Shown: positions 52,495 through 62,372, counted from the stretch's first letter. The stretch: DNA of 64,000 nt from Dyadobacter psychrophilus (GCF_900167945.1 NZ_FUZA01000005.1:248001-312000), one strand, 5' to 3'. Program-made: numbers and translations. Notes: generated by a model not told the origin, from the letters alone.

Positions 52495-55041
52495 TTAGGC
52501 CAGATCGGCCATGAGCGGGTCACTGATGCTAATGCGACCTGTTTCCACGTGCCCTGCCACGCGAACCAGGAAGTCAGGATGTTCTTCAATAGTGACCGAG
52601 AAGTCATACCATTGGGAGCTTTTTTCAAGATTGAGAACCAGTGTTTTTTCAAGAGTTGCCTGTGTGTCAACAACTGGCAATGTTACGGTCTGATTATTAG
52701 CGCCGTATGCATTGTCCCGGATTATAAATGTGCCTTTCAAAGCCATGTTATCTGCCTCAAATTTCAGCTCTATGTCCCCGGTTGGCTTATTGTTTTTGTC
52801 AAATTGATAGTGAAGGCCAACTTTGACATTGCCAGTAGCTTTGCTGCCCTGGAATTCCCTGAAAAAGCCATTGGGCCCGTAAACCCGCAGATGATATTTC
52901 CCGCCTTCAAAGTCCTCGGGTTTCCATGATCCTTTGAGCGCGTCGCCCGCCTTTACAGCATAATTCCAGACCTTAACCTCTTCATTTTTGTATTTTCCAG
53001 GTGCATAAACGATGAATGGTGCGCCGGCTGCCTTGTCGCGGAATATGCCATTTTTGGCTTCGAGTTTTATCTCAAATGCATTTTTGGCAGTATTAAAGCT
53101 ACCCTCTGCCGCCAGCTCGTAAGGGATAGGGCAGGAAGGGCGTGTTCCTTTTTCCTGCTTTGGCATTAATGGCGAGGTCAAAGGATTTTTATTGATCTGA
53201 TCAATGTCGGTTTTGGATAATGCTTTATAACCGTTGGGAAGTTTTTTAAACTGCGCATTATAAATGCCCTCCATGAATTCGTTGCGCGCCAGGAATGTCG
53301 GCAAAGGAATTTTTTCGCCGTCGTATGGAGCAAAGGTGGAAGTGAGGTCCCCGCAAATGGTCCTTCTCCAAGCACTGATATTGGTTTCTTCGATATTCTT
53401 GCCGGATTTGTGGCTGGTGAATTTTTCCAAAAATTGCAAGATGGAAGTATGATCAAAAACTTCCGAGCATACATTTCCGCCACGGTTCCAGGGAGATGCA
53501 ACAACCAACGGAACACGGAAGCCAAGGCCGATCGGACTTTCTCGGCATTCTTTCTTTTCTTTTTTGGTCATATCCTGCTCCATTGTCACAAATTCCGTTT
53601 TGCAATCAATGCCTTCGGAAACTGCGCCGGTGTCTTCTTTATATGGGTCAGGAACTACAAAAGGTGGGACGTGATCGAAATAGCCATCATTCTCATCGTA
53701 GCAAAGAATGAAAATGGTTTTCTTCCAAACTTCCGGATCTGCCGTTAGAATGTCCATCACTTCCGAAACATACCAGGCGCCATACCAGGGCGAGGTTGGG
53801 TGATCCGAGAAATTTTCAGGTGCTACGAGCCACGAAACGGTTGGCAGATTACCGCTCTTTACATCACTTCGAAACTGGTGTAAAACGTCGCCCTGGGGCG
53901 CTTTTGCTTCGTGCTCAATGTCGCCGTCGAGATATTTAACGGTGGTTACCTTGCGGTAATCCGGGTCGTTTTTATTGGTGGTGAATGCTTTCTGATGAAT
54001 GTTCTTTGTGCGCTGTGAAAGCTTTTCATAGTTTTCGGGCGTCCATCTTTCTAATTCTTCTTTGGCAAACACCAGCTCTTTTTGCTTTGCATTCAGCGAT
54101 TTTTCAAGGTCGGCCGACTCTTTCGTGCCTTTTGCCGCCTTCGCTAGTTTCGCTTCCGTTTCCTGGATTTCCCCGGGAAGTGCGCTTAACCTTGCTTTTT
54201 GATATTTTTGATACCCTGTATGATATCGGATTTCATATTGACTGAACCATTCAATCGGGTTGTCTGTAAAGTTAGCGAGCCAGGAATCTTCTTCGCCGGT
54301 GAGGCCGGTGTCAATGCTTAGTTCGTTTTGGTAAATCCGCCAGGAAACGCCATTATCCTCCAATCTTTCTGGAAATGTCATCCACGACGCTTCTTTATCA
54401 TCGGTAACATTCTCATTTCTGACATTGGCATAATATTCCGGACCTGATTTCTCACGGATCGTGCCAGACCATAAATAAAGCCGGTTGGGCGTCGTGCCCG
54501 TAAGTGACGAACAGAAATTCTGATCGCAGACAGTAAAAGCATCAGCCAGCGCGTAATAGAATGGAATATCCTCCCGATTGTAAAAACCTTGTGTCAAAGG
54601 CATTTTGGCATAATCCTTATGGCCGGGCTGCTTGGCTATAAGCCATTTATCATATTTTCCGCCATTACGTGCGTCCACCTGATTAGGCCATGAGTGCGGC
54701 AATGAACCCATCCAGGTCGCATTGGACTCCTTCATATTCAGCCGGAACGGAACATAGGTTTCGCCAAATGCATTGGTTTGGAGCCAGACAAGATTTCTAT
54801 TGGGTAAAGTGATTGCTCTGGGATCATTAAAGCCCCGAACACCGCGCAGGGAGCCGTAACAATGATCAAACGAACGGTTTTCCTGCATCAGGATCACCAC
54901 ATGTTCGGCGTCCAGGTAAGTGCTTCCTTTTTTGGGATCAATGGCCAGCGCCCGCTGGATGGAAGGTGGCAGAGTGCTGAACATTCCGGCTGCCCCGGTG
55001 AGCAGGGTTGCCTTTTTTATAAATTCCCTTCTGGATTCCAT
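52495..55041 (-). CDS. Phosphocholine-specific phospholipase C
   Basis: Protein of 848 residues in the acid-phosphatase-like phosphoesterase family of PlcH/PlcN. It has a twin-arginine signal (ESRREFIKKATLLTGAAG), so it is exported folded. The catalytic domain has the motif MQENRSFDHCYGSL and, further on, CYDENDGYFDHVPP with metal-ligand residues. Residues about 288-332 form a charged helical insertion within this domain. The C-terminal 200 residues match the two beta domains (DUF756 type) found in these enzymes. It cleaves phosphatidylcholine or sphingomyelin head groups, probably to acquire phosphate or carbon. Transcribed alone. Confidence 0.94.
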   Translation of the reverse strand: MESRREFIKKATLLTGAAGMFSTLPPSIQRALAIDPKKGSTYLDAEHVVILMQENRSFDHCYGSLRGVRGFNDPRAITLPNRNLVWLQTNAFGETYVPFRLNMKESNATWMGSLPHSWPNQVDARNGGKYDKWLIAKQPGHKDYAKMPLTQGFYNREDIPFYYALADAFTVCDQNFCSSLTGTTPNRLYLWSGTIREKSGPEYYANVRNENVTDDKEASWMTFPERLEDNGVSWRIYQNELSIDTGLTGEEDSWLANFTDNPIEWFSQYEIRYHTGYQKYQKARLSALPGEIQETEAKLAKAAKGTKESADLEKSLNAKQKELVFAKEELERWTPENYEKLSQRTKNIHQKAFTTNKNDPDYRKVTTVKYLDGDIEHEAKAPQGDVLHQFRSDVKSGNLPTVSWLVAPENFSDHPTSPWYGAWYVSEVMDILTADPEVWKKTIFILCYDENDGYFDHVPPFVVPDPYKEDTGAVSEGIDCKTEFVTMEQDMTKKEKKECRESPIGLGFRVPLVVASPWNRGGNVCSEVFDHTSILQFLEKFTSHKSGKNIEETNISAWRRTICGDLTSTFAPYDGEKIPLPTFLARNEFMEGIYNAQFKKLPNGYKALSKTDIDQINKNPLTSPLMPKQEKGTRPSCPIPYELAAEGSFNTAKNAFEIKLEAKNGIFRDKAAGAPFIVYAPGKYKNEEVKVWNYAVKAGDALKGSWKPEDFEGGKYHLRVYGPNGFFREFQGSKATGNVKVGLHYQFDKNNKPTGDIELKFEADNMALKGTFIIRDNAYGANNQTVTLPVVDTQATLEKTLVLNLEKSSQWYDFSVTIEEHPDFLVRVAGHVETGRISISDPLMADLA

Positions 55042-55157
55042 GGGGTAGGGTTTTAGGTTTGAACTTGTCAGTAGTACCCGACAAAAACACTAAAGTACCA
55101 ACCTTTTATTATTTCAGGAGTTAAAAAATTGTGAAGAAGTTGGGAGAGGGCAAAAAA

Positions 55158-55178
55158 ATCCCGCCGGAGAGGCGGGAT
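55158..55178 (-). terminator. Intrinsic terminator of the thrS-infC-rpmI-rplT operon
   Basis: ATCCCGCC / GGCGGGAT stem (8 bp, 5-base loop); on the minus strand it is followed by seven T residues. It lies 6 bp past the rplT stop codon. Confidence 0.9.
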
Positions 55179-55184
55179 GCTGTT

Positions 55185-55529
55185 TTATTTTACCTGATCA
55201 ACGATCGCTTTGAATGCTTCCGGATGATTCATCGCCAAGTCAGCGAGAACTTTACGGTTAAGCTCGATGCCGCTTGCACTAAGCTTGCCAATGAAAGCAG
55301 AATATGATAAACCGTGAAGACGGGCTCCTGCGTTGATACGCTGGATCCACAATGCACGGAAATTACGTTTCTTTTGCTTACGACCTTTGTATGCATATGC
55401 CAAACCGCGCTCTACTGCGTTTTTAGCAACTGTCCATACATTTTTACGACGGCCGAAATAGCCTTTCGCAAGTTTTAATACTTTTTTACGTCTTGCACGT
55501 GACGCAACGTGATTTACTGAACGTGGCAT
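55185..55529 (-). CDS. rplT: 50S ribosomal protein L20
   Basis: Ribosomal protein of 114 residues with the L20 start MPRSVNHVASRARRKKVLKL and the basic helical N-terminus that binds 23S rRNA, followed by the RINAGARLHGLSYSAFIGKL signature. It is essential in early large-subunit assembly and, in other bacteria, represses rpmI-rplT by binding an mRNA leader. It is the last gene of the operon, 104 bp after rpmI. Confidence 0.99.
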   Translation of the reverse strand: MPRSVNHVASRARRKKVLKLAKGYFGRRKNVWTVAKNAVERGLAYAYKGRKQKKRNFRALWIQRINAGARLHGLSYSAFIGKLSASGIELNRKVLADLAMNHPEAFKAIVDQVK

Positions 55530-55633
55530 AATTTAACTGTTTTTGATGGTCGGCGCTCTGATGAGTCTTGCAATGCCTTCTATCGGGTTGAACAAAAAAC
55601 CAGAATTGGTATTTTAATTAATGGCTGCGAAAA

Positions 55634-55828
55634 TTATTTCGCCAGCATGGCCATTACCTGCTTAACATTAGACACATCAATAAGACCAGTTTTAACCAAT
55701 CCACGCTTGCGCTTGTTTGATTTCTTAGTCAGGATGTGGCTGTGGAACGCGTGCTTGCGTTTGATTTTACCAGTGCCGGTCAGCGCGAAACGCTTTTTAG
55801 CACCGGAATTGCTTTTCATTTTAGGCAT
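55634..55828 (-). CDS. rpmI: 50S ribosomal protein L35
   Basis: Ribosomal protein of 64 residues, typical length, with the family start MPKMKSNSGAKKRFALTGTG and the following basic stretch (HILTKKSNKRKRGLVKT). Located between infC and rplT, the conserved order in bacteria. A long imperfect hairpin lies in the 166-bp gap before it, in a position to control rpmI-rplT separately from infC. Confidence 0.99.
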   Translation of the reverse strand: MPKMKSNSGAKKRFALTGTGKIKRKHAFHSHILTKKSNKRKRGLVKTGLIDVSNVKQVMAMLAK

Positions 55829-55899
55829 GATTCAAAAAATATTAATTGATAAAATATAAAACAGCGCGCAAAATTAGCCAAAATGTTTCTAAAATGAAA

Positions 55900-55930
55900 A
55901 TCGTGTCCCTGACAAAGTCAAAGACACGAT
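55900..55930 (-). promoter_or_regulatory. Hairpin in the infC-rpmI gap (possible L20 leader or attenuator)
   Basis: ATCGTGTC (55900-55907) pairs with GACACGAT (55923-55930), and inside it TGAC (55910-55913) pairs with GTCA (55917-55920) around an AAA loop. On the minus strand it is followed by TTTTCATTTT, so it resembles a terminator located between infC and rpmI. It may attenuate or serve L20 autoregulation; no pseudoknot partner was worked out. Confidence 0.5.
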
Positions 55931-55994
55931 CTAATTAAACTTTATATATATCCCGGAACCTGAATGTCAGATCACCGGATGCTTAACACGAAAT

Positions 55995-56546
55995 CTATTT
56001 TTTTGCAGGTGCAGGCGCAAGAATGATCGTCATTCTTTTTCCTTCAAGCTTTGGCTCCATTTCAAGCTTACCATAGTCTGTAAGGGCTTCTGAAAACTTA
56101 TTCAGCAAGTTTACACCTCTTTCTTTGAAAACAATGGTACGTCCAACGAAATGCACGTAAGCTTTAACTTTCGAACCTTCTTTAAGGAAATTTATCGCAT
56201 GCTTTAATTTGAAATCAAAATCGTGATCATCCGTATTCGGTCCAAAACGGATTTCTTTGATGACAACTTTCATTGCCTTCGCCTTGATCTCCTTCTGCTT
56301 CTTCTTCTGCTCATACTTGAACTTTGAATAGTCAACAACTTTGCAAACAGGCGGAACCGCTGTTGGCGCAATCTCAACTAAATCAAGGCTTTGTGCCTTT
56401 GCAAGCGCGCGGGCAGTATTGATATCAACTATGCCTGGTTCAATGTTCTCTCCAACCAGACGCACTTCTTTTGCTGTAATTCGTTCGTTTATTTTATAAG
56501 GTTCTTCGGGAACTCTTAACCGTCCACTCGGGGGTCTTAATGCCAT
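55995..56546 (-). CDS. infC: Translation initiation factor IF-3
   Basis: Protein of 183 residues from the ATG at 56546 (MALRPPSGRLRVPEEPYKIN); the frame remains open upstream, but family homology starts about here. The N-domain has INERITAKEVRLVGEN and the linker-to-C-domain has YSKFKYEQKKKQKEIKAK; the C-domain ends MEPKLEGKRMTIILAPA. IF-3 checks the start codon and separates ribosomal subunits. infC often uses rare start codons for self-control, so the exact start is not certain. 114 bp after thrS. Confidence 0.97.
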   Translation of the reverse strand: MALRPPSGRLRVPEEPYKINERITAKEVRLVGENIEPGIVDINTARALAKAQSLDLVEIAPTAVPPVCKVVDYSKFKYEQKKKQKEIKAKAMKVVIKEIRFGPNTDDHDFDFKLKHAINFLKEGSKVKAYVHFVGRTIVFKERGVNLLNKFSEALTDYGKLEMEPKLEGKRMTIILAPAPAKK

Positions 56547-56660
56547 ATAACTTGGTTTGGTGTTTTTTTGGGTTTTGTTGGTGAAAATCAAAAAACTTAA
56601 CACTACTGTCACAAAAATAGTGCCTTAGTGCGGGAATAATAACAAAAAGTTAGAAAATCA

Positions 56661-58604
56661 TCAAATAATAGCAGCTTCTTTCTTAAAAAAGCTGATGAAC
56701 TCCTCTATTGTCATGCTTCCCATGTCACCTTCGCCTTTCCTGCGAACTGACAATTTGCCTTCTGCTGCTTCTTTTTCACCTACAATTAGCATAAAAGGAA
56801 CTTTGGTAACTTCCGCGTCACGGATCTTGCGGCCAATCTTCTCATCACGATGATCCACGAACCCACGAATGTCGTGGTCCTGCAATTTGAAAAACACATC
56901 TTCTCCATAATCAGCAAATTTCTCAGAAATCGGCAGGATCGCGATCTGATCTGGCGAAAGCCACAATGGGAATTGTCCGGCCGTGTTTTCGATCAGGATG
57001 GCGATAAATCTTTCCATCGAACCGAATGGTGCGCGGTGAATCATTACCGGCTGGTGTTTCTGGTTATCGGAGCCTGTATATTCAAGTCCGAAGCGTTTTG
57101 GCATCTGGTAATCCACCTGAATCGTGCCCAGCTGCCACTTTCTGCCCAATGCGTCACGCACCATAAAATCCAGTTTCGGACCGTAAAATGCAGCTTCGCC
57201 TAACTCGGTGACAGTGCTTAGTCCGCGTTCCTGAGCAGCTTCTATGATCGCATTCTCTGCTCTTTCCCAGTCTTCGTCTTTTCCTATATATTTCACTTTG
57301 TCGTTCGGATCACGAAGCGAAATTTGTGCGCTGTAATCCTCAAAGCCCAGTGATTTGAAAACATATAATACCAGATCGATTACACGGACAAATTCTTCCT
57401 TCACCTGATCGGGACGGCAAAAAATGTGCGCATCATCCTGTGTAAATCCGCGAACGCGCGTAAGTCCGTGTAACTCACCGCTTTGCTCGTATCTGTAAAC
57501 CGTTCCAAACTCCGAAAAGCGCAACGGCAGATCTTTGTAGGAGCGGGGAGAAGTTTTATAAATCTCGCAGTGATGCGGGCAGTTCATCGGTTTCAACAAA
57601 TATTCCTCTCCAACATTCGGAGTTTTGATTGGTTGGAAAGAATCCTTGCCATATTTATCCCAGTGGCCCGAAGTTACGTAAAGCTCCTTACTGCCAATGT
57701 TGGGTGTGATCACAGGCAAATAACCTGCGCGCGACTGTGCTTTGCTCAAAAAAGATTGCAGGCGTTCACGAAGCATGGCGCCTTTGGGTAGCCACAATGG
57801 AAGTCCCTGACCCACTTTTTCCGAGAATGCAAACAATTCAAGCTCTTTTCCCAGTTTCCTGTGGTCACGTTTTTTAGCTTCTTCCATCAATGTTACATAC
57901 TCTTCCAGTTCTTTTTGTTTTGGAAAAGTAATCCCGTAAATGCGGGTCAACATTTTGTTTTCCTGCTTGTTACGCCAGTAAGCGCCCGCAATGTTGGTCA
58001 GCTTAACGGCCTTAATGAAGCCGGTGTTCGGAATATGGGGTCCGCGGCAAAGGTCAGTGAAACCGCCTTGCTCATATAATGTGATGGAGCCATCTTCCAG
58101 ACCATCAATCAGTTCCAGCTTGTATTCGTCACCTTTTTTAGTGAACAATTCCAAAGCATCTGCCTTGCTGATCGGCTTTCTGACATACTCGTTTTTCTGG
58201 CGCGCGAGTTCCAGCATCTTCGCTTCGATTTTCGGAAAATCATCTTGTGAGATAGATTTGTCGCCCAAATCGACGTCATAGTAAAAACCTTTTTCGATAG
58301 ACGGTCCCGTTCCGAATTTTACGCCCGGATACAATTCTTCCAATGCTTCGGCCAGTAAGTGGGCAGAAGAATGCCAGAATGTTGATTTTCCATCCTCGTC
58401 ATTCCACGTGAGCAATTTCACGAGGGAGTCCTGCGTGATCTCACGTGTAGGGTCCCAAACTTCATTGTTAACTTTGGCAGCGATCACATTGCGCGCCAAA
58501 CCTTCACTGATACTGAGCGCAATGCCCATGGCAGTAATACCTTTTGGGTAAAACCGTTCACTTCCGTCGGGCAGGGTAATTTTCACTTGAGACGCGTCTT
58601 CCAT
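56661..58604 (-). CDS. thrS: Threonyl-tRNA synthetase
   Basis: Class II synthetase of 647 residues, standard. Order: TGS domain (VKITLPDGSERFYPKG), editing domain with HSSAHLLAEAL, catalytic core with zinc ligands in MNCPHHCEIY, HIFC region histidine and MIHRAPFGSMERF, then the anticodon-binding domain. Motif 2 arginine lies in the LRFSEFGTVYRYEQSGEL segment. First gene of the thrS-infC-rpmI-rplT operon. No T-box leader is expected in Bacteroidota and none was seen. Confidence 0.99.
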   Translation of the reverse strand: MEDASQVKITLPDGSERFYPKGITAMGIALSISEGLARNVIAAKVNNEVWDPTREITQDSLVKLLTWNDEDGKSTFWHSSAHLLAEALEELYPGVKFGTGPSIEKGFYYDVDLGDKSISQDDFPKIEAKMLELARQKNEYVRKPISKADALELFTKKGDEYKLELIDGLEDGSITLYEQGGFTDLCRGPHIPNTGFIKAVKLTNIAGAYWRNKQENKMLTRIYGITFPKQKELEEYVTLMEEAKKRDHRKLGKELELFAFSEKVGQGLPLWLPKGAMLRERLQSFLSKAQSRAGYLPVITPNIGSKELYVTSGHWDKYGKDSFQPIKTPNVGEEYLLKPMNCPHHCEIYKTSPRSYKDLPLRFSEFGTVYRYEQSGELHGLTRVRGFTQDDAHIFCRPDQVKEEFVRVIDLVLYVFKSLGFEDYSAQISLRDPNDKVKYIGKDEDWERAENAIIEAAQERGLSTVTELGEAAFYGPKLDFMVRDALGRKWQLGTIQVDYQMPKRFGLEYTGSDNQKHQPVMIHRAPFGSMERFIAILIENTAGQFPLWLSPDQIAILPISEKFADYGEDVFFKLQDHDIRGFVDHRDEKIGRKIRDAEVTKVPFMLIVGEKEAAEGKLSVRRKGEGDMGSMTIEEFISFFKKEAAII

Positions 58605-58663
58605 TCAAAAATTTAATTCTATGACAATTAATCAAAGGCTTGTGAGGGCCACAAAGTACAAAT

Positions 58664-59860
58664 CTATTCAATTTTAGCTTTTCGAGACGAGTCTACACGG
58701 ATATTTGTAGTTCCTCTCGGCCGTATAACGTTAATTTTCACCCGTGATGTGTCCAGCAACTTGTACCCGGAGCTGGCTCTGGCATTGGGATCATAAGTGG
58801 AGTAAATGTCCGCATCTTCTTCCCTTCTGATCCTGTAAAGGCCATTTCGGGCGCTTTGGTCACCCGGGCTCAGCACCAATGCCATGGAATAATAATCAAC
58901 CGCTTTGGTATAATCGCCCGCTTTTTCGTAGGCATAACCAAGCATATTATTGATATCTTTTGACTTGGGCTTAATTTTTAAAAGCTGCTCCAACGCCCGG
59001 ATCGCCTTATAGTATTCTTTCAGCTGTGTGCCCACTGTCGCAATACGCATCAGCGCGTCTTCATATGCCGGCCTGAGCGCAACTGCTTTCTGATAATTAA
59101 TTAATGCTGTGTCCGGTTTTGCAAGCACATTAAAAATTTCACCCCGCTCAAAATAAAGGCTTGGCACATTAGGAAACCGCTTGATGGCCTGTTCATTAAT
59201 ATTCAACGCCTCCGCAGGATTTTTGAGTTTTCTTAGTATAATAATACTTTGTTCGTAGGCCCGTAAAAGTTTTGGGTTTACATTCATAGCATATTTGAAA
59301 CTCGAAAGACTTGCTAATGAGTCGCCTTGCCGCGCTTGCAACATCCCTTTAACGTAATAAGCCGAACCATCATACGGGGCCATTTTCATCGCCTGGTTCA
59401 GGTAATTAACTGCTTCGCCAAAGCGGCCTTTGGCTTGCAGCACATCGGCAAGCAATACATACAGCTCCGGGCTGCTTTGCTGCAATGCTTCCGCGCGCTG
59501 CGCGTCTTCGAGCGCTTTGTCGATGTCGCCCAGCTCCCGGTTGATCTTTCCACGTAGCAAAAAATATTCGCTTACATTCTCCTGCTCGTAAATAGATTCG
59601 TTGATATCTTCCAGCGCTTCGGAATATTGTTCCCGTTCAAAGTAGATCCGCGCTCTTTTGAAATAATTCTGATCCGTGTCAATGCCGCGGTTGATGAGCT
59701 CGGTAAGCGACAACAGCGCGTCACTTTGCCATTGCGCATGTGACTTTTTCACAACAGGTGGAATGCGCGTGGAATTTCGGGCGTCGCTTTGGCAGGATTG
59801 GTTTAAACCGGCTAAAACAATGCAAATCAAAAGGGATGTACGCTCGAAAATTCTAGACAT
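58664..59860 (-). CDS. TPR-repeat lipoprotein
   Basis: Protein of 398 residues from ATG 59860, which gives a lipoprotein signal (TSLLICIVLAGLNQSC, cysteine near residue 24); an upstream in-frame start would add 25 residues lying inside the methyltransferase gene. The rest is tetratricopeptide repeats (EYFLLRGKINRELGDIDKAL, PASPEL-like units, ALVLSPGDQSARNGLYRI), about nine in all. It is likely anchored to a membrane and acts as a protein-assembly scaffold. The start overlaps the end of the methyltransferase gene by 8 bp. Confidence 0.87.
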   Translation of the reverse strand: MSRIFERTSLLICIVLAGLNQSCQSDARNSTRIPPVVKKSHAQWQSDALLSLTELINRGIDTDQNYFKRARIYFEREQYSEALEDINESIYEQENVSEYFLLRGKINRELGDIDKALEDAQRAEALQQSSPELYVLLADVLQAKGRFGEAVNYLNQAMKMAPYDGSAYYVKGMLQARQGDSLASLSSFKYAMNVNPKLLRAYEQSIIILRKLKNPAEALNINEQAIKRFPNVPSLYFERGEIFNVLAKPDTALINYQKAVALRPAYEDALMRIATVGTQLKEYYKAIRALEQLLKIKPKSKDINNMLGYAYEKAGDYTKAVDYYSMALVLSPGDQSARNGLYRIRREEDADIYSTYDPNARASSGYKLLDTSRVKINVIRPRGTTNIRVDSSRKAKIE

Positions 59861-60740
59861 TCTGGTCTGAAAATCTGGAAAAAACGCCGAGTGGAAGGTT
59901 TTTGCCAAACGAATCGGGAATGAAAAGCTCACCAAATTCGTGGTGGATCTGCGTCCCGAAATGTGCTTTGATCAAATTTTCCACGATCAGCGCTGAAAAA
60001 CCCAAAGAATACAAATTGATAATAAAGAAGAAATTTTCCTTCTTCAAGAGTAAAGCGCAAAGTCTGAGGATTTCGTTCAGACTTTCTTCCAAAAGCCACT
60101 TTTCTCCATCCGGGCCACGGCCATATGCAGGTGGATCGAGGATAATGCCATTGTATTGATTGCCACGGCGCACCTCTCTCTGCACAAATTTCAATGCATC
60201 TTCCACAACCCAGCGAATGTTATCCAGCCCGCTGAGTTCCATATTTTCCCTCGACCAGCTGATCACCTGTTTCACCGAATCCACGTGCGTAACGTCTGCC
60301 CCGGATGCCTTAGCGGCCAATGATGCAATGCCTGTGTAAGCAAAAAGATTGAGAACAGAAGGCTTTGATTCGGGAATCTGTTTCAACTTTTTGGCAATGT
60401 AATCCCAGTTAGTCGCCTGCTCAGGAAACACGCCTACGTGCTTGAAAGAGGATAATGCCAATTTTGAACGCAAATGCAGCGCATTAGTCCTATACTGAAA
60501 AACCCATTTATCCGGCATGCCGTCCTTAGCAATCCACTGGCCTTTTTCCTGTGAATTTTTGTCTCTTTTGAAAACGGCATTGGAGCGTTTTTCCCATTCA
60601 GACTCAGAAAGGGTTTTGTCCCAAATGGCCTGAGGCTCAGGACGGGACAAAATGTATGGGCCGAATCTTTCAAGCTTTTCAAAGCCGCCGGTGTCGATCA
60701 ATTCGTAATCAGTATGTTGCTCTGGGGATAATAAAATCAT
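59853..60740 (-). CDS. Class I SAM-dependent methyltransferase (RlmI/RlmK-like)
   Basis: Protein of 295 residues from ATG 60740 (an ATG eight codons upstream is possible). Motif I is VLNLFAYTGIASLAAKASGA, the ribose-binding acidic residue follows in VTHVDSVKQV, and the catalytic loop is ILDPPAYGRGPDGEKW. This resembles 23S rRNA m5C/m7G methyltransferase cores but lacks the N-terminal PUA domain of RlmI. Probably an rRNA methyltransferase. Sits in a minus-strand cluster with overlapping or near-overlapping genes. Confidence 0.88.
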   Translation of the reverse strand: MILLSPEQHTDYELIDTGGFEKLERFGPYILSRPEPQAIWDKTLSESEWEKRSNAVFKRDKNSQEKGQWIAKDGMPDKWVFQYRTNALHLRSKLALSSFKHVGVFPEQATNWDYIAKKLKQIPESKPSVLNLFAYTGIASLAAKASGADVTHVDSVKQVISWSRENMELSGLDNIRWVVEDALKFVQREVRRGNQYNGIILDPPAYGRGPDGEKWLLEESLNEILRLCALLLKKENFFFIINLYSLGFSALIVENLIKAHFGTQIHHEFGELFIPDSFGKNLPLGVFSRFSDQNV

Positions 60741-60797
60741 GAAAATATTTTTAGCAATTTCCATTGGCTTAAGCCAACGGAAAAGGGGTAATGGGAT

Positions 60798-62372
60798 TTA
60801 ATATGCAATCTTGTTTAAATAAAAAACATTGCGTCTTCCGCGCGTTTGCGGATCGCCCGCGGCATTGATAATGCGCTGCTCGCCCCATGCCAGATAAAAG
60901 TTGTTATACCAGTAATCAATGTCGTCAGTGCTGGTTTTTCTCACTTTATCGCCCTCTACATTGGTTTCGTTCGGGATCACCCGGTCGCTGTCAACCACCT
61001 GGTTTCCCTTGATGATCTTACTCCGGATGGCTCCGTTGTGGCTGTAAACGAGGCGTGAATTACCATTTGTAAAAGTCTGCACTTTGATTTTTTCGCGCAA
61101 ATCCATGCTTTTTACATTGTCAAAATTGATACTGTTATCCCAAAGCAATTTGCCGTTTTCATCCACGTCGGCCACAACGGCGTGCGTGTAGGTGAATCCG
61201 TCGAAAACTTGCTGGTTATAACCGCGCCCTCCGTACATGGGATTCCATAAATAAGGATTGTAAAGCCCCATTCCAAAAGGATAACCCATCATTCCGCCAT
61301 AACCAAGACCACCCATCATGGTTGGGTTCTGGTAACGATATTCAGGGTAAAAAACCTCCGCCACTAACAGAAAGTTATTGTTTTTGGGAACAATGTCATG
61401 CACAAGCAGCCGGTAATTCAATTTCAGATCGTTGCCGCTTTCTTTCTTTTTGCGGATACGTTTCTCCATTTTTTCCTGCTGCCGCTCATTCATGAAATTA
61501 AAAAAGTTCTTAAACTCGGTAAAGCTGTGGTAACGGGTGAAAACAGGCTCATTACCAATGATTTTACTAATATAAAGTCCCTGGGAGGCGGCGTTGGCCG
61601 TGCTTTGCATATTCCGGTAACCATACGTGCCAATAACGATCCTTACCGAATCGTTAAGCACTTGTAACCTGCCACTTAGCAAAGAATAATCGTCCTCCGG
61701 ATCAACCGAAACCTGCGCATAAAGCTCGCCGGTTTCCTCATACGAACGAGCAACAATGCGGGTTTGTCTTCCTTTTTTTACTGCAAAACAAACATTCACC
61801 AAATGATGCGCTGTGTCCACTTCAACGGTCTGGATGGCATTGGAGCCTTTGATAGCGGACGGTAAGATCTTCGTTTGTGCTGTCCTGAGCTGGGTTAAGA
61901 TCAAAACGGGTTCATTCCTGACCATTCCGGCCATGAAAACAGAGTAACCCAATGTTTTGAAATCGGTAATCTCAAAACGGTCGACCGTGTTGATCGTAAA
62001 TGTTTCCACAAATCCGGGGCCCACATTCACTTTTACGATCTGATATAACGAACTCCGGTATTTACTAAAAAGCAAAAACACCGCCTGCCCGTCATAGGAA
62101 GCGGTTATATAGTCCAGATTGGCTTCAATAGGTCCGTCTATCGACCATACGCGTTCCAGATTTGTATCAAATTTCTGAACATTGAATGTGCCTTTTTCGG
62201 GTTTTGAAATAAGCAGAACACCTTGTGAGCCCAACGGCACAGTTTGGTAGGCCATATTTCCCGACAAAGGTAATTCTATTCTCTTAACACCTTGTGCAGC
62301 AGTAAGTAACGATGCTGTGGTAAGGATAAAAAGCAAAGAGATCTGACGAAATGCTGAAAAATTAAGATTCAT
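60798..62372 (-). CDS. Secreted hypothetical protein with Gly/Met/Tyr-rich segment
   Basis: Protein of 524 residues from ATG 62372, which gives a signal peptide (FRQISLLFILTTASLLTAAQ); earlier in-frame starts lie inside the EVE gene and do not code for a signal. The mature part is beta-rich and propeller-like but matches no family I know. A segment around residues 350-385 is low-complexity (TMMGGLGYGGMMGYPFGMG), suggesting a flexible exposed loop. A basic stretch (EKMEKRIRKKKESG) lies before it. Overlaps the EVE gene by 11 bp. Exported; function unknown. Confidence 0.75.
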   Translation of the reverse strand: MNLNFSAFRQISLLFILTTASLLTAAQGVKRIELPLSGNMAYQTVPLGSQGVLLISKPEKGTFNVQKFDTNLERVWSIDGPIEANLDYITASYDGQAVFLLFSKYRSSLYQIVKVNVGPGFVETFTINTVDRFEITDFKTLGYSVFMAGMVRNEPVLILTQLRTAQTKILPSAIKGSNAIQTVEVDTAHHLVNVCFAVKKGRQTRIVARSYEETGELYAQVSVDPEDDYSLLSGRLQVLNDSVRIVIGTYGYRNMQSTANAASQGLYISKIIGNEPVFTRYHSFTEFKNFFNFMNERQQEKMEKRIRKKKESGNDLKLNYRLLVHDIVPKNNNFLLVAEVFYPEYRYQNPTMMGGLGYGGMMGYPFGMGLYNPYLWNPMYGGRGYNQQVFDGFTYTHAVVADVDENGKLLWDNSINFDNVKSMDLREKIKVQTFTNGNSRLVYSHNGAIRSKIIKGNQVVDSDRVIPNETNVEGDKVRKTSTDDIDYWYNNFYLAWGEQRIINAAGDPQTRGRRNVFYLNKIAY

